A DNA stretch of 64,000 bases from Papaver somniferum (Eukaryota > Streptophyta > Magnoliopsida > Ranunculales > Papaveraceae): the NCBI RefSeq assembly GCF_003573695.1, contig NC_039358.1, positions 96,224,117 to 96,288,116 on the forward strand. Reading direction: 5' to 3'. Made by a program: the position numbers and the translations under genes. Shown piece by piece: positions 31,362-43,713 of the stretch (position 1 is the first letter of the stretch; each line of letters opens with the position of its first letter). The notes below the pieces were generated by a model that was not told where the DNA came from, did no database searches, and saw only the letters and a list, made by a program, of their open reading frames with translations.

Positions 31362-32715
31362 TTAGACTTTACTAGTCCTCGAGCAAACAAAACGAAACAA
31401 AAATACTACAATTCTGTGTCGTCGAGATTACGGTTACTCTTAGCATGAATAACAGGCCTTTAAACCCCTAGGTGTCCCTAGTGGACGAGTTATAGTCTCG
31501 TGAAGGTTTACAAGAGGTCTACCTACAAAACATTTATTTCCAAAATCCAGCTACCTGTGAGAAATTTATGGCACTAAACATTTTTTATTCGATGGCATAC
31601 AATCAATGGTTACAAGAGGAAGTACCCACTTTCAAATCCAATTCATAAATTAATGATATAGTTTCATCAGAAAGTTAACACAACCACAATACTCGGAATC
31701 TAATCAACCACAATCACATGAAAAGATTAAGAAGATGGATATAGAAAATAGATGGCGGCGGACTGTTGACTAAGGTGAACGGTGTTTCCCATATCTGTCT
31801 GAAGGTCACTGCCAAAACAAACCTAAAAATCCTATTGAATTGAGCTACTGGTCTGAATACTAATATCAACACAGCTGGCATATATAAGGGAACCAGCAGT
31901 CGACAAACTTAATTCTAGATCAATTCACTGGCATATACAAGGGAACCGGTGATCGATTTTATTCAACACAATAAATATATTTTTTTTTCTTTTTTCAATT
32001 TTTTTTAATCGACAACATGATTAGATCTTTTTGATCCAAGCGCATGATTCTTATCCTGCACTCCACGCTTGCTTAGGAGACGGAGACAGGGAGAACACAC
32101 ACATATTGCTATCCAAGTGTCAATATTTTTTTTTTTAATACACCGTTTGGTCAAATTGGTCTGCTCTCTTTTTTGTAGTAACTCAATCACTCTATTTCAT
32201 CCTAGCAGTGATAACAATTCGATGTTCGTGCCCCACCAATTCACTTAGAGAAACAATAGATAAATATGGAAAAATAAAAATAGAACGTGATATGGTGACG
32301 ACTCCAAGATATGGTGACAACTAACATGTTATTTATTTTTATATTTTGTTCGTTTTCATATGAATAGACTCTATTAATGGGTTCCTCAACTCCTACAACC
32401 ACGATGTTTCCTTTAGTGTAAGGTACAAGTTGCTAGACTTTCTCTTCTTCCTTTTTTTTTTAGTTTTTTTTTAACAAGGCTAAAAACTCTATATGCAAAA
32501 GACTCCCCCACGCTCAAACTTCACATTGTCCTCAATGTGAAAAACTGAAAATTCTGAATTCTGAATTCTGACGTACCAGCAGATAAAACACGAAAATTGT
32601 ACAAATTGGTAAGGAATTTGGAAAAACACTATTTCACGAAAGTTGTTCACATACGTCTTTTCTACACACTGTCAAAAGGGCACAGTTTTTAGATAAACGG
32701 TCTGATAGTTATGGT
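31362..32715. other. Athila-like 3' untranslated region
   Basis: No gene seen in about 1.35 kb. It has a 55-bp tandem repeat around ggcatata(t/c)aagggaacc (about 31876 and 31931), T-rich runs (31980-32010 and 32450-32475), and a second purine/pyrimidine tract with ctcccccacgctc near 32505. It ends at the hAT insertion. Confidence 0.5.
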
Positions 32716-32723
32716 CTCTGGAC

Positions 32724-35700
32724 CAAGGTTCGAAAAATGGGTCACGGTCCAGGTCACATGTATTAGGCGTGACCGTTATAACGTGTTTTGACGGGTGTGA
32801 GCACGTTTTGGGTCAAAAACGCGTTATATAGGAATAAAACGCGTTTTTTTGACGTTTTTTTAAAATAACTGGTGTGATAACGGTTAAATAAGAAAAATAA
32901 ATAATTTGTGATCTGAATTTCCTATGTAACGGTAATTACAGCTGTGAAAACGGTTACAACGGGTCTAAATAACGTTGTTACTACGTTTTTTTCATTTTTT
33001 TTGGTTTAATTTATTTATTTGATTTTTTATTTATTTATTTATGGGTTTTTAACATACAAATTTATGGATATCTAATAAAATTCACAACCCTAAATCTATG
33101 ACTTATAACAATGCATTGTAGTTATCTTCTACCGACAATATTTATACACGCATACTATCACTATCCACTTGATATGTTCAAGTTGTCACTCGAATAGTTC
33201 AATGCATTCCCCAATATTTCAATAATGCATATTCGGATTCAAAAGCAGTCAAAACTTTGTTGTCAAATAATACTCCTAGGCTCTTAGCTACTTGCTACAA
33301 GACTAACCAACAAGGAATGCAACAGGAAGAAAGTCAGAGACTAGATAGAGAAAAAGAGAGTGAGAGAGGGAAGTCAGGGAGTCGATTTATCTTTTTCTTT
33401 TGCATTTGGAGGTGTGTACAATATATACTACATGTGGTCTGTATTTTAGAGTTCAAACTCAAAAGTTAAAGAAATAAAACAAAAAAAAAGTAAAAAGAGT
33501 AGTTGGTTTCATGATCAAAGACATAGCTAGCCTGTGCTTATATACGCATGCAACGAAATTCCAAATGTTTCAAGAATATTTCGATTTTCTAGCTATTATG
33601 TCTTCTTGCCCAAAGGAATGCTTTAAAAGGACAAGAAGAGAATTGAAATGAAATCAATACCTCTGGTTCTCTGGTTCTCTGCTTCTTGCTCAAAGGAATG
33701 CTTTACATTTTGAATTTCTCAAATACAAGTTTAAGAGGTAATATTAATTATTTTTTGTAGATTTTTCATTCAATTAAAGATATAATTTATTAATACGTTA
33801 TTAATTTATTTATTATCGTTTTTTTCTTTCATGATGTTAGAGTAGTGAATATAGATGTTTGAGAAATATCGATGTTTTTTTCTTTCATGATGTTTGAGAA
33901 ATATTTAAGAAATGTTAAGTGAAGAAATGTTTCATTCTATTAACGTATATTTACTTAATAAATGTTTCATTTTTATCTAAGAAATGTTTTAAGAAATATA
34001 GATTTTTTGTTTATTTTATTATCATTTATTTAAGAAATGTTTTAATAAATGTTAATATTCATAATTAAATAGTCCATCAACTTGAATCAGTTGGCACGTA
34101 AAAAATCATTGTTTCTTTATAAAAAAAATGGCATGATGAATTGATATATGTCACTTATTGCTATGTGAAATTTCCTACTTACAGAATATAATGGAAGGAT
34201 CAACATCTGCAAAACGAGATGTTTTTCATGCATATTGTACTGTAATGAGTGATGGTAAAAAGTTGAAGTGTAATTTTTGTGAAAAAGAAGTGTCTGCGGG
34301 AATTTCGCGTTTCAAAATGCATTTGGCACAACAAAGAGGTACAATTACTCCCTGCATGCATGTGCCACCTGAGATTAAAAATTTAGCAAAAGTATGGGTG
34401 CAAGACAGAAACAAAGCAAAACGGCAACGAGTACCAGAAACTGAATATGAAGATACAGAAATTCAAGATATGTATGAAAATGAACCGTGGAACCCTGTGC
34501 ATGATATATATGAAGAAGAACAAGCGCCGGTAACACAAAAGAAAATGGGCGGGTTATCGAAGTTGAAGAACCTTTTTGGACGAAAAAGTAAGAATACTAA
34601 TGCCGGAGAAGGTACATCACAGCGTCCACAGGCCTCTATGGACATACCTAGTTCTTCAATGCGTACACCACACCAAGCACCTAGGATGTCTGTAGATATG
34701 GGAGGACAATATAATACTAATAGGGATTCTCAACCTAGCATGGCGAATTTTGGGAGAAGTAAAACATGCCGGGAAAAAGTTGATTCTTCTGTTGGACGTT
34801 TTTTCTATGCTAATGATATTCCCTTCAATGTGGCCAACTCAACTCAGTACCACGAGGCATTCAATGCAGTTGCAAATTTCGGAAAATCATACAGAGCTCC
34901 GTCTTCCTATAAGTTGTCGAACCCATTATTAAGGCAGGAAAAACAAAGGATTCAGAAGGATGTGGTGTCGGTCCAACGAAATTATTGGAGAGAGTATGGG
35001 TGTACACTCATGTCAGATGGTTGAAAAAACAAAAATAACCATACGATTGTAAACTTCTTAGTTTACAGTGGCCATGGGACATCATTTTTGAAAAGCGTTG
35101 ACATCGAGCATAATCGGTTGACAACAGAGTATTTGATGAGTTTGTTCAGACCGGTTATAGAAGATATTGGTCCGACAAATATTGTTCAAATAGTAACTGA
35201 TCAAGGATCCCAAATTCAAAGCCGCAGGTAACTATTACAACTTAATTTAATTACAGTTGTTTATTTTTATATATTATTAATTCATTTCTCATTTTGTTTT
35301 AATAGGTATGAGATTGTCCATAGAGTATGGTACATTTTTTTGGGTACCTTGTGCAGCTCATGTGTTGGATTTAATGTTGGAAGATACTGAAAAGTTCCCC
35401 TTTGTTAAAGGTGTGATTTCAGAAGCTAGAAAAATCAGTAAATTTATTTATAATCATGGTTGGGTTCTTGCTAGATTCAGACAACATTCTGTGGGACGCA
35501 ATCTATTGCGCCCTGGCTTAACAAGGTTTGCGACAAATTTTATCGCAATCAAAAGTATCATTGATCAACGTAATGCAATCGAGAGTCTTTTTGTAGACCA
35601 AGAATTTGTGAACTCGCCAGAAGGAAAAACTCGTACGGCTAAAGATGTGAAAAACATTATTTTGAATGAGATGTTTTGGCACACATGCCAAAATGCATGC

Positions 35701-37441
35701 ATGATGGTTGGTCCTTTATTGAAAATGATCTGTTTCTTGGATTCAGATAAACCTACCATGGGTTATTTGTTTCATGCACTTGCTACATGTGTGGAAACTA
35801 TAGAAAGGGGTTTGGGTAAAACTCAGAATAATTCTATTGTAGGTGTGATTAACCGACGATGGAAAGATCAGTTGAGTTATCCTCTTCATGCTGCAGCGCA
35901 TTTTCTGAATCCATATTATATCTACAACCCAGCAGCCAATCTCATCAACAATGAAATTTCTCAGCCCCAAATTTGTCTCAGTGAAGTTATATCAAAAATG
36001 ATTAGTAGCCCTCAAGAACAAGCGACATGCATGCTAGAGGTGTGAATTTTTATTAACAATTAATTTCGTAATTATAAGAATTTCTATTCACAGTTTTTGA
36101 TATTTTTAGGCGGGAAGAATGCAAATGATGCAAGGCCAATTTGCATCACCATCATCAAGATTGGCTGCTCTGCAAGGTGATCCTGTAAGCTGGTGGTTGT
36201 CATACGGTGCTCAGTTTCCATCACTCCAGAGGATCGCGGTAAAGATACTAAGCCAGACAAACACATCGTCTGGATCCGAGAGGAATTGGAGTGTGTTTGA
36301 AAGAATTCACACCAAACTACGCAACCGTTTAGTTTCGTCAAGAATAAACGATTTGGTATATGTTCAGTACAATTTAAGATTGGAGCAGCAAAGAGTTCAA
36401 GGTAAAGCAAAGCGACATAACATCGATGTCCACGATGTTCATAGCCTGCTGACAGATGAAAATATACTTGATTGGATAGAAGGGATGATGAAACACCAGT
36501 TTTACCTCAGGAAGAACATTGGTTAAATGAATTGGAAGAGGAAGCAGCTAATAATCCAGAGCCTCTCCCTCCACCATACGAATGGCATGATCCAGAAGTT
36601 GAAATCTCATATCAAAGGTTGCCAGTGAGTAACTTTGTTTATGACTTTGGTAACCTAACATTTGGAGACAATACACAAGGTCATGAAAATGAAAATCCCA
36701 TATACAATTCTCATTACACTGAAGATCGTCCAGAAGAAGATACCCGAGGAATTAATGAAGAGTATAATTCCAATATTAATATCAATAATGAAGTAGATAA
36801 TCGTAATGATAATGAGGAAGAAGACTAGATAATCGTAATGATAATGAGGAAGAAGACTATGGTTATGAAGATGACGATACTGTTAACTACGACAGCCAAA
36901 TGCATTACGCGAACCAATATGAGGCGGAGGAAGAGGAGGAGGAATCAACTGAGAATCGTCGAGAAAACATAAAATACTTGAATAAGTCGAAAAAAAATGC
37001 CGGTACAAGTTGGTTTGTCTAAGTTTAAAATTTCAAGTACTACTGTCACTAGGTTACTTATTGTAAGTTTATAAAATTTGAAGTGTTTAATGATTATTTA
37101 TGAAATTTTAGTTGTAAGTTTGAAATTAAAAATTGTATAAGAATTTCTCCAACTCAAATTTTTTTTCCTTAAAAACGGGTTTAACCGGTATGAAAACGGA
37201 AAATACGGTGTAAAAAACGTGTGTTAAAATGTTATTTAGAAGAAAAAAACTGAAATATTAATTTTAGAAAAACGGTAATCACAGATGTGAAAACGGTTAT
37301 AACGGGTCTAAATAACGCCATTCTTTCCTATTTATCGGTGTTATTTAGGTAAGTGTGTTGGTGAGCCTCACAGGCACGGTATATGGGCGTGAGCGTTATA
37401 ACGGACGTTTTTTCGGAAAAACGGCCGTTTTTCAAACCTTG
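32724..37441 (+). mobile_element. hAT transposon (hAT-1)
   Basis: The 4718-bp element has terminal inverted repeats CAAGGTTCGAAAAA (left) and CAAGGTTTGAAAAA (right, reversed). They are flanked by a perfect 8-bp target duplication ctctggac (32716-32723 and 37442-37449), as hAT transposases make. Subterminal repeats of the type aacggtta(c/t)aacgggtctaaataacg occur at both ends (about 32950 and 37300). The transposase gene (34191-36828) is broken, so the copy could move only with help from another source. Confidence 0.92.
34191..36828 (+). pseudogene. hAT-1 transposase (BED finger, DUF659, hAT dimerisation)
   Basis: The first exon (34191-35227; an acceptor-like acag precedes the ATG) has a BED finger: Cys-Asn-Phe-Cys at about residue 22 with the His pair about 20 residues on. 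It continues to a DUF659-type region. A TGA at 35022 falls inside the conserved Ser-Asp-Gly-Trp-type stretch, and open sequence continues in frame to a donor at 35228. The next exons (35306-36039 and 36110 onward; introns 35228-35305 and 36040-36109) carry Pro-Cys-Ala-Ala-His-Val-Leu-Asp-Leu-Met and Gly-Ser-Glu-Arg-Asn-Trp-Ser-Val-Phe, the latter with the catalytic Glu. Frames do not join at 35306, and another shift near 36485 precedes the acidic tail. Confidence 0.85.
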
Positions 37442-37611
37442 CTCTGGACTGAACTACGTGCAGTCTGAAATTTTCTGACGAAAAAGTATTCGTCATAATT
37501 TTCTTCTAAAATAGATTATGGACTCAAGGAAGTTAAACATGGGGATGCAAATATGATATGAAAAACGAAAGATAGAAATACAAACTCAATGGATTGCCTC
37601 CCATTTAGCGC

Positions 37612-39076
37612 TTAGTTTAACGTCTTTAACCCGACTTGCAAGACGAATTTCCCATACACCAATAATCTGAAAAGTTGAGGATCCACCCATAGCACCTGTT
37701 TTGTAAACACTAGCTTCGCACACATATTAGCGCAATAAAATAGAAACAAATCTATTAACCGATAAAAGTTTTCCCCACACTTATTCTTGTCCACCCTTGG
37801 AATTTTATAAAGAATATAAAAGTCGGGTACTTCCACGGTTTCTTGTTCCAAAACCTGCATACTTTGAGAATCAAGTATATCTAATGGCGGAAATCGAATA
37901 AAAAAATTCATTCAAGAATGTTTCCGAAGCACATACATTTAAACCAATAAGAGGTAAAGGAGAAGAATCAATATGAAAAGGGTTAGACAAACCTCGCACA
38001 ATCTCTTGTAGCACGGAATCCTCTTCATCCTTCAAAAACTCAAGTGAATTATTCACCTCCTGTATATCATGGTCCTCTATCAAACCTTGCAACCATTCTC
38101 CGTCAGTTTTTGCCTTAACCAAAGTCTCGACATTAACATCAACATTACAATCATATGCGAGCTCAATTGGGTCTTCCACAATATTGGTCATATCGGTTTC
38201 ATTCTCAACACACTCCTCTTTGTTGTAAGGAACATACTCTTTTGCGGCTCCAAATTTCACTACAAGGAACTTTTTTAGAAGACTCGAAAATGCATCATCC
38301 TCAAGCTCCACATTTTGAATAGGCTCTTGATCATTATAAAGATCAATGCTTGAGTAATCTACACAAGTGTCAACATATTCCTCTTCATCTTCATCTTGAT
38401 CCCAAAAAGATTCCGCGGTACACCTTTGGGAAATGTCACCATGAGTTGGTTCAAGCGATGTATCTTCATAATCATCATAACTCTCATAGTTAACATAAGA
38501 TTGGTTCTCACTGAATTTAGTGTTGCTAGTCTCAAACTCATCCTTTTGAATAGGTGAGTGATCATTATTAAGATCAAGAGTTGAGTTAACTACACGATTA
38601 TCAATGAAAGACCCCAAATGTTGGGCTTTTTCAACATTAGCATCAATCAAATATTCATCACAAACCACATGCACATTAGAATAGTTATTGTTTTGAAAAC
38701 AAAGTTCTTCTCCATACCTTTCTTCTTTGTATTGATCAATATCTCTTTGTAAGTTAGCAATACCTTCACGAAGTTCTTGGAGTAGCTCGTCTGTAGTCTA
38801 TTTAGCTTTTTGAAACTCTTGTTATACAAAGTTGGAAAATTTGTCCAATAAGTTAGAGACTTGTTGTTCACGAGCATAAGAATCTTCCAATCCTTGTGGT
38901 TGATCACACACATACCCTCCATAAGGTTGTTGATACGTATGAGGACCATAATATTCCATAGGATATTGATCATAGCCAATAAATTGGTTTTGATTATACC
39001 CATGGAATGGTTGGAAGTTGTCATGTTGTTGAGATTGTTGGAAACCGTATCCATTGTTCCGATATGCTCCATCCAT
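37612..39076 (-). pseudogene. Broken ORF of the Athila-like element
   Basis: Reading on the minus strand from an ATG at 39076, near the primer-binding site, the frame encodes a Gln/Tyr/Asn/Gly-rich N-terminus (Tyr-Pro-Met-Glu-Tyr-Tyr-Gly-Pro). Two stops near 38800-38821 follow. Then comes a likely coiled coil with Leu-Leu-Gln-Glu-Leu-Arg-Glu-Gly, and from 38674 to 37871 a very acidic Asp/Glu/Asn-rich region, continuing in another frame to 37612. The Tyr/Gln-rich start recalls the C-terminal part of some Athila gag proteins, but I see no capsid core and no Cys-Cys-His-Cys knuckle. Function is unknown. The position suggests a gag-derived or accessory protein of a non-autonomous family. Confidence 0.5.
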
Positions 39077-39187
39077 GAGAAATAAGTACCTAAAACACGA
39101 TTCTCAAAACAAGGTTAAAAACCAGTAAATAAAATAGAACTAAAACACAAGAAAATAAGAAACCAAAAACAAGTGACAGCCGCTGCC

Positions 39188-39204
39188 TCCCCGGCAGCGG
39201 CGCC
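39188..39204 (-). promoter_or_regulatory. Athila-like primer-binding site (tRNA-Asp)
   Basis: On the minus strand TGGCGCCGCTGCCGGGGA follows the LTR after six bases. It pairs with the 3' end of plant tRNA-Asp with one mismatch (the usual Athila site has GTT where this has GCT). Confidence 0.75.
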
Positions 39205-39210
39205 AAAATT

Positions 39211-41787
39211 TGATCGCTTTCGTATGCGTCAAAAATAAATTACACTTTCTCACTACTCAAAATATATAATATAGCAAGGGTAAGAAAGGATCGTTCCCAC
39301 AGAGAGGACTATGATTGTCAAGTTGTTTCGGTTTCCTATAAATAACAATGGGGGGTTTTCTGATTTTTATATATTAAAATAAAATAAAAGCAAAACAAAT
39401 AATTAAAACAAAATCAATAAGATTATAATATTGGTCAAAGATTGGTTTTCATTCACAAACATGTATTTGAAACAATAATTAGAATTGATATTTAATCTCA
39501 ACTTTTATCAAAGGCCCTAGGATACCTTGATCGCAAAAATATCCCGCTAATTTCCTCTTGTCATCAACAAACACATTAAAAGATGCGAGTATGAGTTCTA
39601 CCTTAGAGAACAACCTAATGTGTAAAAGCACTAATCAAGTTTAATTCCCTAGATGCATTAAGTTCTATGAAATCAGGCCAATCAAAGCAATCGAACGTGT
39701 AAAAGCACTAATCCGATTTAACAAAGGTTATGATTCATATGTGACTACTAGGATGCATCACTACAAGCAATATTCACAATATGCTACTTGCAATCAGAAA
39801 TTTATCACTGTTTCGTATAATAAACTCTAATCTAGCAATAGAGATGAAAACAAACTCAATCGATTCTAGACTCGACCAAACAAGCATTCAATTCACATAA
39901 CAATATTAACGATGAATCATAAACGATAAAGTATGGAGAGAAAACTAATTTATTGAACACATGAACCCATTCAATTCACATCAGCTGCACTTCATGCCTC
40001 AACAACATAGCATCCCTGCATTGCACCTGCATCCGAGCTCCAACCAGAGCCTTTTCCATTGCTGAAACAACAGCTCATCATCACTGCGTCTTTCATGACT
40101 GTTGTCCTAGACTTCATGTGTACAGCAGCTGCAACATTGCTCTACACCAAAAACCTTCATTAGTACCATTTCAGTTCAAGCAGAAGCATCTCAATTTCTT
40201 CCATGAGTTCAGCTGCAATTCAGTCACCAAATCCTCCAATGCTGATGGCTACAGCAGCAACCAAAACGTCCCTCAACAACATCATGTCTCAGTCACTTCC
40301 CATTTAAGTTCACACTACCATCACCAGCTTGCACCTTAGTCTAGTTGAGCTTAGGAACAAACTCAAACCCGTACTGCAGTTCTTCTCTGCTTCAATGACG
40401 ACATTAGCTTCATAACAATTTCAATCTCATCCTTTTTCCAATCGAACTCCATAATAAACCCATCAGTTCCAGCGAACACCACCATTTGCAACATCCTCCA
40501 CTTCTTGTTCTTGTGTTCACTGCACCATGACTCTTCACTGAACATCCCCATACTACAACAAGCTTGAATCGCTGCACTAATTCAGTCCAACTCCAAAACC
40601 CATCTCCATCTTTGTAATCATCACCCTTTTCGTTCATCATCATCCTCTCTGACTCAACCTTCGACTCATGGTCACCAGCATCAATGACCAACCATCGATC
40701 CCTGCCATCACAAGCTTCATGTCTTCTCTCGATCTCAACTGCCATTCATTGCCTTCCACTCTATATCGCCACTGCCATGCTCTGTCTGTATTCTTCTCAG
40801 GACAAACTCACAACAAAACTGGTGGAGATAAGCTGCTAGCCATTCAGGCATTTACACAAACGCCTTGTTTGTGTTTTGCTAATGATGGAGATACAACACT
40901 GAGGTTGATCTCCAAGACATTTTATACCTCCTTCTCTGCACTTAATTCACATTCATTCATAACCCATACTTGTACCAGTAAAACACGACTTCAATCTTCA
41001 ACAAAATCCATGGCAGCAATATCAATTTCTAATGGCAGCAAGTCTCCGTTTCTTCCCTGCAAGCAATTTCTCATTCAACACCATACACAAGAGCATAGAC
41101 CCAGGTTTCCTTTTTCATTATGGCTTCTAAATTGAGTCCTTATCTCTTATAACACAACCAAAAATCACGGCATAAAGATCAATGGTTCTTCCCTGTAATT
41201 CTAAAACTGAAAACCAAACCGAACTAAACGCACATCTTCCCCTGGTCCGTCTTCTTAGATTCCAATCCAGTCTCGATCCATTGAAATCATTGTTGCCGGC
41301 GTGACTGAGATTGGCAGCGGCATCCTTCTCTTCTTTCTCTTCTCTTGAAACTTGATAACCATTACACTCCCAAAGACCATGAACCTTTAACAACTTCCAT
41401 TCAATTGTCAGTCATAGAAGACTGATAGTTTAATTAATATTTCGTGGCTGCCCTGAGTAGAAACTCGGGTGCCTATAACAGTTATGTAGGTTCTCCACTG
41501 TCGACAACTTCGGCTTGCTTCAAATACCTTCAGATTCTTCATACGACGTCGGATTGACTCCATTCTTTCGCCATCGGCTTCGTCCGTGCTCTTCGAGATG
41601 ATATCAAAGACTCTTAGATAATTCAACCTCTTTTATGACCAATTGGACGATTTCTTGTTCTTTTCGGGAATAAGCTCCAAAATTCCCATAAAATATAAAA
41701 GAAAGATAATAATACGATTTCACAAGAAAACTAGCTTAGAAAGCATAATCAATCGATACTTATAGAGGTGTTTTTAAGCACCTATTA
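39211..41787 (-). mobile_element. Athila-like 5' LTR (internally deleted)
   Basis: This 2577-bp partner of 28066-31348 is collinear except for one deletion. After attgaacac (39959), 25 bp of filler lead directly to text matching 29537 onward. The filler acatgaacccattcaattc... resembles 28738-28752 of the other LTR, so it may be copied from nearby. The lost piece contains the possible TATA box. Confidence 0.85.
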
Positions 41788-41792
41788 TCCAA

Positions 41793-42477
41793 CCATGCTG
41801 GTGAAGTTGGACGGTCATGATGAATATGAGACTATCGTAGGCGGTCTTGTGCGCACGAGCTTTTCCAAGCTGCTCCACACCAGTCTGGATATCCTATTCT
41901 GGGCTGGCGTTTGGTGATTATTTTGTCAGGCGTGACTTTGCACCTATGTGGCCGACTTGCGTGGTCGTGATTATTTCCAAGACTGGCGTAGACAGTCCAG
42001 ATGCTCGATCGGGTTAGTATAACACTCCGAGAATTGCAGTCTGTACGGGTATTTCGTATATGCTTCATTATTAACGCTTGGATATTCGTGTTGCTCTTCT
42101 GAGAGCAACACTCAGTCTTAATGCATGACCAGCCTTGTATTTTCTGTACTGCAACACTTAGTCGTCATGCCGCACCAATAATGAGAGTGGAGCAGTACAG
42201 AAAATACAAGGTTGGTCATGCATTAATTGATAATGCTATAAGTTTATAGTGAGGAAGTATTCACCATTTTATCAGTGGTTTTATCCTTTGCAGGATGTTA
42301 GCGCATAATTTCGGCCTTTACAATTTTAGCCTTTAATGAAAATCCACCATCAACACTAGGTAAATTAGCGAAGTGAAGAAGTATTCATCACTTATCAGTG
42401 GCTTTATCCTTTACAGAATGTCAGTGCATAAATTTGGTTTTACAATTTTAGCCCTGAACTAAAATCCACCATCAACA
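41793..42477 (-). mobile_element. Tat-B 5' LTR, second part
   Basis: Resumes the Tat-B LTR exactly after the second tccaa and matches 21184-21821, ending atcaaca before the target duplication atggt. It contains an inserted arm that creates a 33-bp hairpin (42120-42224). Confidence 0.9.
42120..42224. repeat. 105-bp foldback in Tat-B 5' LTR
   Basis: Arms 42120-42152 and 42192-42224 are complementary over 33 bp with one mismatch (they begin aatgcatgacc and end ggtcatgcatt) around a 39-bp spacer. The 3' LTR (about 21500-21575) has only the right arm, so the left arm was gained, or lost there, after the LTRs formed. Confidence 0.85.
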
Positions 42478-42482
42478 ATGGT

Positions 42483-43713
42483 GAACTCATCATCCCATGT
42501 AGCCGGTCCCAGCGTCACTCTGCGGTTGATTTGCAATAAATCATCATTTCAGTAAAATTAGGGTTTTGAATTCAGAGCTCCGCAGAAACATGATTTTGAA
42601 CAGATTCAAATACTCTGATAATTTTATGTTAATTCTATGATCAACATTTTATTTATTTTACTCGACCCAGAAGTCAGTATCTTAAATTAATATTTTATTT
42701 GGTCCTGCTACCAACAATTCATCAAATGAGCGACATTTGCTCAAACCGGCAATATTTGCTCGAATTAGCAATATTTGCTCGAACCACCAATATTTGCTCA
42801 GATTCGAGAATATTGGTTCAACTATCAATATTCAATAACTCAGCAACACGGCTTGCTCGTCTTAGGTAGTCAACATAATAATACCTCGTCTCAGCAGACA
42901 TATTTAATTCACGAGTCTCAGAACATTTGCAAATCATGTTCGACTCAGCAATACATGGACTCATCGTCCCATAAAGTCAGCAACTGACTCCACAATCACG
43001 AGATATCAATCGTGTCACATCGGGGGATATTAACTAGGGTTTTGGTTTGGCGGTCTACGACACGTGTGTTCACCCACGACGAGAATGTGAGCAAGTCTTG
43101 CAATTAGTTGGAAGAGTCAGAAAAGTAGTGGGTGGAAAATTAACCAAGTCTCCGCACGATGAGCAATTGGTTTTAACACGATTTCCCACTTCCCCACTTT
43201 CTGATTCCAGCAACTGTCACTCTTCATGGGATCATGATGTTTTTAATTTAGTAATACAAAAAGACCTCTGAATCATGATTGAAATGACAAGATTCGAATA
43301 CTCGAACATTCGTCTAAACAAGCAATTTCTCGGCAAGTTCATACAGACAATCTTTCGTCTACACGAACTCACCGTCTGAGCAAGTACTCTCATTTGAGAG
43401 AAATTCAATCATTCAGACCGTTCTTACGCTGAATTCACAACACACCTACAATCTCAGATCACCATTGATCTCACGCATTTCTCAGCTTCTCTCCTACATA
43501 TCAACCCATCCTCTCTTGTGACCGAATTGACTCTGGAACGACCATTGTTCTTGGTTTAGGCCGGGGTCTTACAGATTGATCTCTCGAACTTAAAGCACTC
43601 CCTTCTTGCAGTGCATCTACGCGAGGTTCAACATTTCGCTCGGTTCAAGAAGTCTCCACATGGTCGACTCTTCAATTCCGTAAAAACCAGCAAATCGTTT
43701 TTCCCCATCTACA
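42483..43713 (+). mobile_element. Tat-A right (3') LTR, second part
   Basis: Continues the Tat-A LTR interrupted at 19322 and matches about 8288-9492 of the left LTR: repeats of caatatttgctcg, the gggatat...tagggttttggt(t/c)tggcggtctac block, and the end ttccccatctaca. The flank aagggggagtgg that follows belongs to a Copia 3' end. Confidence 0.85.

Larger units (their letters stand above)
28066..41787 (-). mobile_element. Athila-like LTR retrotransposon without pol (minus strand)
   Basis: A 13.7-kb insertion with a perfect 5-bp target duplication tccaa (28061-28065 and 41788-41792). The uninterrupted site is seen in the Tat-B 3' LTR at 21179-21183. Both LTRs begin tgatcgct and end gcacctat(c/t)a on the + strand. 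The primer-binding site matches the 3' end of tRNA-Asp, as in Athila elements, and the polypurine tract gtgtgggggaatt lies at the other end, so the element reads on the minus strand. The internal region has one broken ORF (37612-39076), no protease, reverse transcriptase or integrase, and a hAT insertion. Confidence 0.85.
19323..42477 (-). mobile_element. Tat-B LTR retrotransposon (minus strand, nested, defective)
   Basis: Bounded by two LTRs (19323-21821; 26076-28065 plus 41793-42477) that start tgtttatggg and end atcaaca on the + strand. The flanks atgat (19318-19322) and atggt (42478-42482) are a 5-bp target duplication with one change, and they lie in the Tat-A LTR. Internal order on the minus strand is primer-binding site, gag start, protease, part of reverse transcriptase, then a repeat-rich 3' region and polypurine tract. 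Most of gag and everything after the start of reverse transcriptase are gone. An Athila-like element interrupts its 5' LTR. Confidence 0.9.
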
